A DNA stretch of 5,719 nucleotides from positions 8,668 to 14,386 of the forward strand of contig JAGOIB010000007.1 of NCBI GenBank assembly GCA_017995875.1, given 5' to 3'. This DNA is from Saprospiraceae bacterium. GTDB lineage: Bacteria; Bacteroidota; Bacteroidia; Chitinophagales; Saprospiraceae. The first letter of the stretch is position 1. Each line of letters starts with the position of its first letter. Below are positions 1 to 5,540 of the stretch, piece by piece. The notes below the pieces were generated by a model, which did not search any database, was not told the origin of the DNA, and worked only from the letters and a program-made list of their open reading frames with translations. The position numbers and the translations under genes are program-made.

Positions 1-185
1 TATTTCCGGACATCCCGACGCTGATCAAAGACAAAAACAATCCAAATAATTATTTTGAAGTCTCCCTATTGCCTACACTTGGCCAGGTGAGTTTCAAAGG
101 CATTGATCTTTTTATCAAAGGAGATACGTTGACTTGTCATCCTAATTATTTTATGCCGTTTGAGAATATCCAGTTTGTGAAATAG
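1..185 (+). CDS. C-terminal end of an unrecognised protein (5' end outside window)
   Basis: An open frame enters from the left edge (first full codon at 3) and runs 60 codons to a TAG stop at 183-185. The translated tail begins FPDIPTLIKDKN and ends FMPFENIQFVK. Its composition is protein-like (alternating hydrophobic and charged residues, no low complexity), and the codon use resembles that of the two complete genes, which supports a real coding end. I see no diagnostic motif and do not recognise the family. No membrane segment or sorting tail is visible: the end lacks the G-x-Y-x-x-x-hydrophobic pattern of T9SS domains. The stop codon runs straight into a 7-nt tandem array. It is co-directional with the downstream permease but separated from it by a strong hairpin, so co-transcription is doubtful. 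Confidence 0.7.
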   Translation, partial: FPDIPTLIKDKNNPNNYFEVSLLPTLGQVSFKGIDLFIKGDTLTCHPNYFMPFENIQFVK

Positions 186-222
186 CTGTCAGCAGTCAGC
201 TATCAGCTATCAGCTATCAGCT
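184..222. repeat. 7-nt tandem array, consensus AGCTATC, 5.6 units
   Basis: Units in order are AGCTGTC, AGCAGTC, then three identical AGCTATC and a partial AGCT. The array begins inside the TAG stop codon (183-185) of the upstream gene and ends where the large inverted repeat begins. The two divergent units lie next to the gene and the identical ones farther away. It has no coding potential that I would defend. Confidence 0.9.
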
Positions 223-271
223 TAAAATAAATGTAGGGGTTCAAAATATTGAACCCCTACATTTATTTTAA
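222..271. terminator. Perfect inverted repeat, 23-bp arms, 4-nt loop; likely bidirectional terminator or REP/MITE-like element
   Basis: The left arm is 222-244, the right arm 249-271, and the loop is AATA (245-248); every position in the arms pairs. The core GTAGGGGTTCAA pairs with TTGAACCCCTAC, flanked by A-rich sequence on the left and ATTTATTTT on the right. Read from either side, a GC-containing stem is followed by a U-rich run, as expected for a bidirectional Rho-independent terminator. The perfect arms are longer than most simple terminators, so a dispersed REP-like or miniature inverted-repeat element is a real alternative. It would separate the 1-185 gene from the permease. Confidence 0.75.
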
Positions 272-285
272 ACCAACCCTGTTAT

Positions 286-315
286 CCTTAGCCTTAGCCT
301 TTTCCTTAGCCTTTA
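286..315. repeat. Hexamer tandem array, consensus CCTTAG, 5 units
   Basis: Units read CCTTAG, CCTTAG, CCTTTT, CCTTAG, CCTTTA. It is the only array in the window with a 6-nt rather than 7-nt period. It ends 3 nt before an exact match to the Bacteroidota -7 promoter element, so it would occupy the spacer and -33 region of that promoter. Confidence 0.85.
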
Positions 316-318
316 TGT

Positions 319-326
319 TACCTTTG
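319..326 (+). promoter_or_regulatory. Candidate Bacteroidota -7 element (TAnnTTTG) for the SulP gene
   Basis: TACCTTTG at 319-326 matches the TAnnTTTG consensus of the main Bacteroidota sigma factor. No good -33 TTG lies at the usual distance upstream; the nearest approximation is TTAG at 294-297 within the hexamer array. Transcription starting a few bases downstream would leave a leader of only about 10 nt before the GTG at 343. The match could be chance, since six fixed bases are not rare in a gap of this size. Confidence 0.35.
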
Positions 327-342
327 GGGCAGAGCAATTCAT

Positions 343-2067
343 GTGAAACGAATAACCCTCATACCTGATTGGTTAAAGAAATATAAACAGGCAGATCTAC
401 GCTTTGACCTGGTAGCCGGGCTCACGGTCGGAGTGATGCTGATCCCTCAGGGAATGGCCTATGCCATGGTCGCAGGATTGCCCCCGATCTATGGATTGTA
501 TGCATCCACGTTCCCTGCCATCGTCTATGCCTGGTTTGGAACATCCAGACAACTATCTGTTGGGCCGGGTGCACTGACAGCACTGCTTACCGCAGCAGGT
601 ATAAGTCTCGTGGCACAAGGAGGAACTGAAGATTATTTTGCCATGGTGGCTTTGCTAGCTTTTACAGTCGGGGTCATCCAGCTGTTGGTAGGCTGGGCGA
701 AACTTGGATTCCTTGTCAATTTTCTTTCCAATCCTGTCATCCTCGGCTTCACATCGTCTGCAGCGATCATCATCGGCCTTAGCCAACTGAAACATTTTCT
801 GGGCATCCAGTTGGTGAAAACACAACACATCCAGGAAATCGTAGTGGAAATCTTTCAGCAAATATCAAATGTGCACTGGCTAACCTTTGCCGTGGGAGCC
901 GCAGGTTTAATCGTATTGCTGTTGATGCAAAAATATATAGCACATATTCCAGGCGCCCTCGTCGTTGTAACCTTATCCATTCTGATCACCTGGATTTTCA
1001 GATTGGATCTTCATGGAATAAAAATCGTTGGTCAGATCCCGGGAGGATTGCCCATACCTCAATTGACGAGTATATCCGTTCCTACGCTACTTATACTGTT
1101 GCCAACTGCCTTTGCCATCGCCCTGGTCAGTTTCATGGAAAGCACTGCAGTCGCACGCGCTATCCAATCAAGACACAAGACTTATCAGTTAATACCCAAT
1201 CGGGAGTTGGTTGCCATCGGATTGGCCAATATGACAAATGGTATCATTCATTCCATGCCTGTGACCGGAGGAATGTCCCGATCTACCATCAATGACCAGG
1301 CAGGGGCCCGAACAGGCATGTCCAGCATCATCAGTTCTGTGCTTGTCTTGCTGACACTAATCTTCCTTACATCTTTATTCTATTTTCTTCCAAATGCTAT
1401 CCTGGCCGCTGTCATTATTACCGCAGTCGTTCGCTTATTGAAAATCAAGGAAGCCAAAAAACTCTGGACCATCGACCGGAAAGATTTCTGGATGATGATG
1501 GCCACCTTCACAGGAACCCTTTTTCTTGGTATAGGCCCGGGCATCGGCATAGGCGTGTTGTTGTCACTGGCATGGATTATATTCGAAGCATCCTACCCGC
1601 ATCATGCAGAGTTAGGCAAAGTGGCCGGCACACATTCATTTCGTAATGTCCGCCGCTTTAAAGACCTGCTGAAGATAGATGGTGTGTTAATCTTCAGATT
1701 TGATGCGCCATTGTTTTTTGCCAATATCAATCGATTCAAGGAAGTCCTGGTGTTTTATAAAAATCAACGAAAAGATCCGATCCATACCATCATCATCGAT
1801 ATGGAAAGCATCAACACGATTGACAGTTCGGCCATCGAAATATTTTCAGACCTAATCGGGGACTTTAGCAAAGAAAATATTGCCTTGCTCCTCACGGAAG
1901 TAAAAGGGCCGGTCCGGGATAAGCTTTATAAATCCGGCTTGACGCAAAAAATAGGGGAACAAAATTTCTTTGTGACCAACGAAGACGCTTTCAATTATAT
2001 TTCAGGGGTAAAAAGTGAGTATTCCCCGGGTATTGCCCTGCAAACCAATGCAACAAATGATAAATAA
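343..2067 (+). CDS. SulP/SLC26-family inorganic anion permease with C-terminal STAS domain
   Basis: This is a 574-residue inner-membrane transporter of the SulP family, whose members move sulfate, bicarbonate or other anions; the substrate cannot be read from the sequence. The N-terminal signature PQGMAYAMVAGLPPIYGLY is at residues 35-53, followed by GTSRQLSVGPGAL (66-78), SNPVILGFTSSA (129-140), FMESTAVARA (264-273) and PVTGGMSRSTIN (306-317), all in the family order. About a dozen hydrophobic segments fill residues 22-415. A STAS domain follows at roughly 432-555, with the core IIIDMESINTIDSSAIEIF (483-501); its DSS triplet corresponds to the loop that is phosphorylated in anti-sigma-antagonist STAS proteins. 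A tail of about 20 residues with no recognisable motif ends the protein. Length is normal and no truncation is seen. The GTG start is chosen because the family N-terminus begins at once after it, while the overlapping ATG at 341 runs into TGA. It is probably a single-gene unit. Confidence 0.95.
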   Translation: MKRITLIPDWLKKYKQADLRFDLVAGLTVGVMLIPQGMAYAMVAGLPPIYGLYASTFPAIVYAWFGTSRQLSVGPGALTALLTAAGISLVAQGGTEDYFAMVALLAFTVGVIQLLVGWAKLGFLVNFLSNPVILGFTSSAAIIIGLSQLKHFLGIQLVKTQHIQEIVVEIFQQISNVHWLTFAVGAAGLIVLLLMQKYIAHIPGALVVVTLSILITWIFRLDLHGIKIVGQIPGGLPIPQLTSISVPTLLILLPTAFAIALVSFMESTAVARAIQSRHKTYQLIPNRELVAIGLANMTNGIIHSMPVTGGMSRSTINDQAGARTGMSSIISSVLVLLTLIFLTSLFYFLPNAILAAVIITAVVRLLKIKEAKKLWTIDRKDFWMMMATFTGTLFLGIGPGIGIGVLLSLAWIIFEASYPHHAELGKVAGTHSFRNVRRFKDLLKIDGVLIFRFDAPLFFANINRFKEVLVFYKNQRKDPIHTIIIDMESINTIDSSAIEIFSDLIGDFSKENIALLLTEVKGPVRDKLYKSGLTQKIGEQNFFVTNEDAFNYISGVKSEYSPGIALQTNATNDK

Positions 2068-2106
2068 TTGTTTTCATGGTTCCCTGGTGTAATGCAGATA
2101 TACTTC

Positions 2107-2125
2107 TTTAAGGTATTTTTAAGGT
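2107..2125. promoter_or_regulatory. Pair of 8-bp direct repeats (TTTAAGGT), 11-nt period, upstream of the T9SS protein gene
   Basis: TTTAAGGT occurs at 2107-2114 and again at 2118-2125, separated by ATT. The period is about one helical turn, the geometry used by dimeric OmpR/PhoB-type regulators and some LytTR regulators. TATTTTTA (2114-2121), inside the repeat, resembles the -7 element TAnnTTTG except for its last base, so the repeat could overlap a promoter. The ATG lies 30 nt downstream, and no Shine-Dalgarno sequence is visible before it. The function is inferred. Confidence 0.3.
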
Positions 2126-2155
2126 TCTAACGTACATCCATAACAGACTAGACTA

Positions 2156-5100
2156 ATGAAAAAGATCTCCTTTGTTTTTCTTTTAGCAACACTCCTGTTT
2201 TGCCTCCCTTCCCCAGGCTTTGCTCAGTGGGTCAGGCAATACCCTCTTGATAAACTCGAACCGGTGCTGGATATTTCACTGCACAGCGATGACTTCGGAT
2301 TTGCGGTTGGCAATAATGACCTGATCCTTCGCCTGGACGCCTCCACCGATGAATGGAGCCTATTGGGTAGCTGGAACAAAGGATGGCAACTTAAAACAGT
2401 AGACTATCTCGAAGGAACGAATGGAACCTTTGTGGCTGCCGGTGGAAATGGCCTCATCATCTCGATGGATGCCGGGGACACCTGGACAGAAATTGCAGGA
2501 GCACCTACAGGTATTCATACCCTCAAGATCCTTTCCACAACAGAAATACTGGTAAGCTCCAATGTAGGTGTGTATCTATGGGAAAACAATGGATGGACTA
2601 ATCTGAACCTGCCTGTTTCCATTAATGTACTTAACGGCTTTATCCTGGATCGCAATCATATATGGGCCTTCACGAATGATGCAGCTCCGGTGACCTATTA
2701 CACTACCAATGGCGGTGGTTCATGGTCGATCAACTCCGATATTGGCCGTCCGGATGTCATGCGCTTTTATAATGCTCAATATGGGATTGCCACGGATGGA
2801 AGGATGGTTTTTAAAACCGTCAATGGCGGACAAAACTGGACACTGATCAGTAATAATGCCCTTGCCAATACTGTGAATGATTTGGCCTTTGGCTCCAGCC
2901 CGGGTGTATTGATTGGAGCAACACTCAATGCAAAACCGGGAATATCCCTAGATAGTGGCAGAACCTGGATTACACAAACTACCCCACTTATCAATAACCG
3001 AAGTTATTCTGTTGCAACCCGATCCGACAGTGAATTCCTTATCGGAAATGATCTCAGTGGTGTCATGCAAACGATCAATGCAGGCGTAACGTGGGAAGAA
3101 AAGTGTGGCCCAACACGCAATATTGTTCAGGACATGCACTTTGTCGACCGGCAAACAGGATATGCCTGCGGTGCCAAAGGAATGTTGTTGCGCACTTCTG
3201 ATGGAGGCACGCACTGGGAAGACATTTCATTTGGAGCAAGGTCCCATCTTGCGATTCAGGGACTCAATGCAAACGATCTATGGATGGGTGCTTCACAACG
3301 CATATTCCATTCCGATAATAATGGTACCACCTGGACTGAAAAGTTTGTAACCTCCGGCTCAGGTATCAATGATGTCCTGCCGATCAGCAGCAGTCGGATT
3401 TTGGCGGTGTCCAGTACAGGTATTATTTATTTGAGTACGGATAGTGGTGCCAGTTGGGACACTGCATATGCAGAGGTTGGCAATCAGCAATTAAGATCCG
3501 TTGCTAAGATCGATAACCAACGATACATGGTGACAGGCTTCAATGGTGTTATCCTCAGAAGCGATGATCAGGGCGCAACCTGGAATCCTGTCACTGTTCC
3601 TGAGCCTGCACTACAGTTTGAACAAAGTTATTTTCTTGGCAATGAAGGATGGCTCGTGACATCGAGTTTCAAAAAAAGCATGTGGCATACAACGGATGCT
3701 GGTAATACATGGGATACGATTCCTTTACCCATTGACAGGTTTTGGGACGGAGTTTATTTTATCACACCGGATACAGGGATCATCACGTGCCATACAAGTG
3801 TTGAAGGCAGGGCATACATTACGTTCAATGGCGGCCTCAACTGGTCATCCAGTTATATCACACCGTTTCCACTTGGAGGTGTAACGGGTGTTCCAAATCC
3901 AAATGGTACTGCATGGATTTTTGGCTACGGATCTGATATCGAAGTGCTCCCCTATTGCAATTCACTGCCGGTGATTTCTGATTTCGTTGGTGAATTGTTC
4001 CCTTGCGAAAAAGACACCATCACATATAGCATCAGTTCACAAAACATAGATCAGTATTTTTGGTCATTCCCACCAGGATGGACTATTCTCGGCGATGCTA
4101 ATCAACCAATAATTGATGTTGTGGTTGGCAAGACTTCGGGTAATATTTCCGTACTGGGCACGAACGTATGCGGCTTCTCAGGCCAACTTAGCTACAGTGC
4201 GAGTGCAAACCTGTTACCTGTTCTTTCAGTACCGACAGGTGATCAGGCACCATGTGAAGGGCTCATCCTCAATTATAGCGTCAATGAAACAGCTGTAGAC
4301 GATTATGTATGGACTGTGCCTGCAGACTGGACCATTATGGGTAATTCAAATAAAGCTACTATCCAGGTCCAGGTCGGTTCGATGCCGGGAGAAATAGCTG
4401 TCATCGGAACAAATCCATGTGGAGTGACAGGTCCTGTCTCTATTGCTGTAATACCAAAAATTCGCCCCCGCATGCATAGTGTTTCCGGTGATGCGGAATC
4501 ATGTGGTGGTACCATTGCGACGTATATAGCGGATGATGAATATGCTGATCAGATCGTGTGGACCTATCCTTTTGATTGGGAAGTGGTTGGGGCATCTGAT
4601 CAATCCGAAATTCAACTTAGAGTTGGAAATGCTTCCGGCGTAGTAGCGGCTACTGCGGTCAACGAATGTGGGATGTCTGCGATAGCCGAGATTACGGTCA
4701 TGTCATTATTTGTTCCCGTGGTGTCGCTTGTGCCTCACCCTGAGTACTTACTGTCTCTTACTATTACAGGCAGTGCGTACCAATGGTATAAAGATGGACA
4801 ACCGATTTCAGGTGCGACAGGTCCTGAGTATACAGTAACCGAGACCGGTGAATATTATGCCACTGTCCTGACGGATAATGGATGCTATGCCACCTCTAAT
4901 TCTGCCAATGTCATCATTACAGCGACGGCAGATGCTAAAACTATTTTGCCTTTGCGGATATTTCCAAATCCTGTAGACGATCAGTTCTTTGTTGATGGTA
5001 TTGAAAATGAATACACGTATTCCATTTTGGATTTTACAGGAAGAACTTTGGACAGAAATGTGACGAACGAAAAGTACGTTTCAGTTTCTTCGCTCACAGA

Positions 5101-5170
5101 AGGTGTATATGTTATCCGGATTGAACAGGAGGGGAAGGTGTATATGACGAGGTTTGTGGTTATGAAATAG
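2156..5170 (+). CDS. Secreted multidomain beta-propeller / PKD-like / Ig-like protein with T9SS sorting domain
   Basis: This is a 1004-residue exported protein. A Sec signal peptide covers residues 1 to about 24 (MKK, hydrophobic core, likely cleavage after GFAQ). Residues 25 to about 600 are Ycf48/BNR/VPS10-like propeller repeats. Eleven Asp-box motifs (S/T-x-D/N-x-G-x-x-W) have their Trp at 110, 190, 228, 271, 313, 354, 393, 434, 476, 519 and 563; degenerate copies at W67 and W147 make 13 blades about 42 residues apart. Three PKD-like domains follow (about 605-850), each with one Cys pair: 617/672, 700/755 and 783/838. An Ig-like domain (about 853-922) contains YQWYKDGQPISG. The T9SS type A sorting domain (about 930-1004) starts near FPNPV (936-940) and ends RFVVMK. 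The protein is expected to cross the outer membrane by T9SS and be anchored or released. No catalytic site is evident; Asp boxes are structural, so adhesion or binding is more likely than sialidase activity. The stop codon lies inside a 7-nt array. Confidence 0.93.
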   Translation: MKKISFVFLLATLLFCLPSPGFAQWVRQYPLDKLEPVLDISLHSDDFGFAVGNNDLILRLDASTDEWSLLGSWNKGWQLKTVDYLEGTNGTFVAAGGNGLIISMDAGDTWTEIAGAPTGIHTLKILSTTEILVSSNVGVYLWENNGWTNLNLPVSINVLNGFILDRNHIWAFTNDAAPVTYYTTNGGGSWSINSDIGRPDVMRFYNAQYGIATDGRMVFKTVNGGQNWTLISNNALANTVNDLAFGSSPGVLIGATLNAKPGISLDSGRTWITQTTPLINNRSYSVATRSDSEFLIGNDLSGVMQTINAGVTWEEKCGPTRNIVQDMHFVDRQTGYACGAKGMLLRTSDGGTHWEDISFGARSHLAIQGLNANDLWMGASQRIFHSDNNGTTWTEKFVTSGSGINDVLPISSSRILAVSSTGIIYLSTDSGASWDTAYAEVGNQQLRSVAKIDNQRYMVTGFNGVILRSDDQGATWNPVTVPEPALQFEQSYFLGNEGWLVTSSFKKSMWHTTDAGNTWDTIPLPIDRFWDGVYFITPDTGIITCHTSVEGRAYITFNGGLNWSSSYITPFPLGGVTGVPNPNGTAWIFGYGSDIEVLPYCNSLPVISDFVGELFPCEKDTITYSISSQNIDQYFWSFPPGWTILGDANQPIIDVVVGKTSGNISVLGTNVCGFSGQLSYSASANLLPVLSVPTGDQAPCEGLILNYSVNETAVDDYVWTVPADWTIMGNSNKATIQVQVGSMPGEIAVIGTNPCGVTGPVSIAVIPKIRPRMHSVSGDAESCGGTIATYIADDEYADQIVWTYPFDWEVVGASDQSEIQLRVGNASGVVAATAVNECGMSAIAEITVMSLFVPVVSLVPHPEYLLSLTITGSAYQWYKDGQPISGATGPEYTVTETGEYYATVLTDNGCYATSNSANVIITATADAKTILPLRIFPNPVDDQFFVDGIENEYTYSILDFTGRTLDRNVTNEKYVSVSSLTEGVYVIRIEQEGKVYMTRFVVMK

Positions 5171-5201
5171 CAAGGAGCATAGGGCAAAGAGCAGAGAGCG
5201 A
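5167..5201. repeat. 7-nt tandem array, consensus AGAGCAA, 5 degenerate units
   Basis: Units read ATAGCAA, GGAGCAT, AGGGCAA, AGAGCAG and AGAGCGA, with positions 4-5 (GC) kept in all five. The first unit contains the TAG stop (5168-5170) of the T9SS protein gene, so the array overlaps the coding end by one base plus the stop. Confidence 0.75.
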
Positions 5202-5214
5202 TGATGTGTTACAT

Positions 5215-5231
5215 GGCAGTTGCAAACTGCC
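5215..5231. terminator. Short hairpin GGCAGTT/AACTGCC after the T9SS protein gene
   Basis: The arms 5215-5221 and 5225-5231 pair perfectly over 7 bp around GCA; opening the top pair gives a more relaxed 6-bp stem with a 5-nt loop. It lies 45 nt after the stop codon. It is not followed by a T run, so termination activity is uncertain. Confidence 0.35.
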
Positions 5232-5272
5232 TGTCTATGATTATCCTGTTGGACTGGTGATGGTGTATATCG

Positions 5273-5294
5273 ATTTTAAGTAAATACTTAAAAT
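5273..5294. terminator. AT-rich near-palindrome between convergent genes, possible bidirectional terminator
   Basis: ATTTTAAGTA (5273-5282) is the exact reverse complement of TACTTAAAAT (5285-5294), with AA between. As RNA it would form an 8-bp stem, ATTTTAAG with CTTAAAAT, and a 6-nt loop. The stem has only one G-C pair and would be weak, so a protein-binding palindrome is equally possible. Confidence 0.35.
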
Positions 5295-5309
5295 AGCGAG
5301 CGTCTTTCA

Positions 5310-5337
5310 AATCGACAATCGCAAATCGTTAATCGTC
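5310..5337. repeat. 7-nt tandem array, consensus AATCGNN, 4 units
   Basis: Units read AATCGAC, AATCGCA, AATCGTT and AATCGTC. The first five bases are invariant and the last two differ in every unit. It belongs to the same sequence family as the array at 5506-5540. Confidence 0.85.
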
Positions 5338-5383
5338 ATTTCGACTTCGCTCAACAAAAGAACCTGTTCAATTTAACTGCGTC

Positions 5384-5415
5384 TCCCGCTACAAATGGAA
5401 ATGCATTTGGCGGGA
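5384..5415. repeat. Imperfect inverted repeat with 12-bp stem and 2-nt bulge
   Basis: TCCCGC (5384-5389) and CAAATG (5392-5397) pair with CATTTG (5404-5409) and GCGGGA (5410-5415); TA at 5390-5391 is a bulge and GAAATG is the loop. It is not followed by a T run, so it resembles a REP-like or structured element more than a terminator for either neighbouring gene. Confidence 0.5.
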
Positions 5416-5422
5416 TCTTGGA

Positions 5423-5438
5423 TCTGCGTCTCTGCGCG
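5423..5438. repeat. 8-nt tandem duplication TCTGCGTC / TCTGCGCG
   Basis: Two adjacent 8-nt units differ at one base (T versus C at unit position 7). A related CTGCGTCT occurs just upstream at 5378-5385, on the left side of the bulged hairpin. Confidence 0.5.
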
Positions 5439-5446
5439 AGATATAA

Positions 5447-5474
5447 ATGAAGAGTGAAGAATGAAGAATGAAAA
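5447..5474. repeat. 7-nt tandem array, consensus ATGAAGA, 4 units
   Basis: Units read ATGAAGA, GTGAAGA, ATGAAGA and ATGAAAA. It lies inside the gap and touches neither coding end. Confidence 0.85.
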
Positions 5475-5505
5475 GCGATCTTCATTGAGGTTATGTCCGA
5501 CAATC

Positions 5506-5540
5506 AATCGTAATTCGCAAATTGTCAATTGTCAATTGTC
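5506..5540. repeat. 7-nt tandem array, consensus AATTGTC, 5 units, overlapping the end of the minus-strand gene
   Basis: Units read AATCGTA, ATTCGCA, then three identical AATTGTC. The array shares the AATCG-type core of the array at 5310-5337. Its last units supply the stop codon (5532-5534) and the final two codons (Asp, Asn) of the minus-strand MobA-like gene. Confidence 0.88.

Larger units (their letters stand above)
5171..5531. other. Convergent intergenic region rich in short repeats, no convincing gene
   Basis: This gap of about 360 bases lies between the ends of two convergent genes. It holds four 7-nt arrays (two of them crossing the gap's edges), a GGCAGTT hairpin, an AT-rich near-palindrome, a bulged hairpin and an 8-nt tandem duplication. 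The longest + strand reading frame I noted with an ATG (5201-5260, 19 residues) starts inside repeat sequence and has no supporting signal. I see no tRNA-like or other recognisable RNA gene. Confidence 0.7.

Noticed and set aside
184..222. CRISPR-like array
   Set aside because: The units are 7 nt with no spacers, so this is a simple tandem array.
315..368. 17-codon leader ORF overlapping the SulP start
   Set aside because: No regulatory peptide pattern is present, and the frame overlaps the candidate -7 element.
633..861. Two overlapping minus-strand reading frames inside the SulP gene
   Set aside because: They lie opposite conserved transmembrane segments of an intact permease, have no start signals and no recognisable protein features.
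2345..3853. Sialidase or glycosidase enzyme, suggested by the Asp boxes
   Set aside because: Asp boxes are structural turns of blades. I see no arginine triad, FRIP motif or other catalytic set, and the pattern fits Ycf48/VPS10-like binding propellers better.
2776..4515. Several short frames on both strands inside the propeller/PKD protein gene
   Set aside because: All are out of frame with a continuous, clearly repeated protein; their composition reflects the shadow of the main frame.
343..5170. Operon of the permease and the T9SS protein
   Set aside because: The 88-nt gap, the possible separate promoter and the unrelated roles give no support for co-transcription, although read-through cannot be excluded.
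4981..5187. Minus-strand 68-codon frame over the T9SS tail
   Set aside because: It is antisense to the conserved sorting domain, and its start falls in the heptamer array.
5201..5260. Small + strand ORF of 19 residues, somewhat hydrophobic
   Set aside because: Its ATG lies in repeat sequence, there is no promoter or ribosome-binding evidence, and the length is expected by chance.
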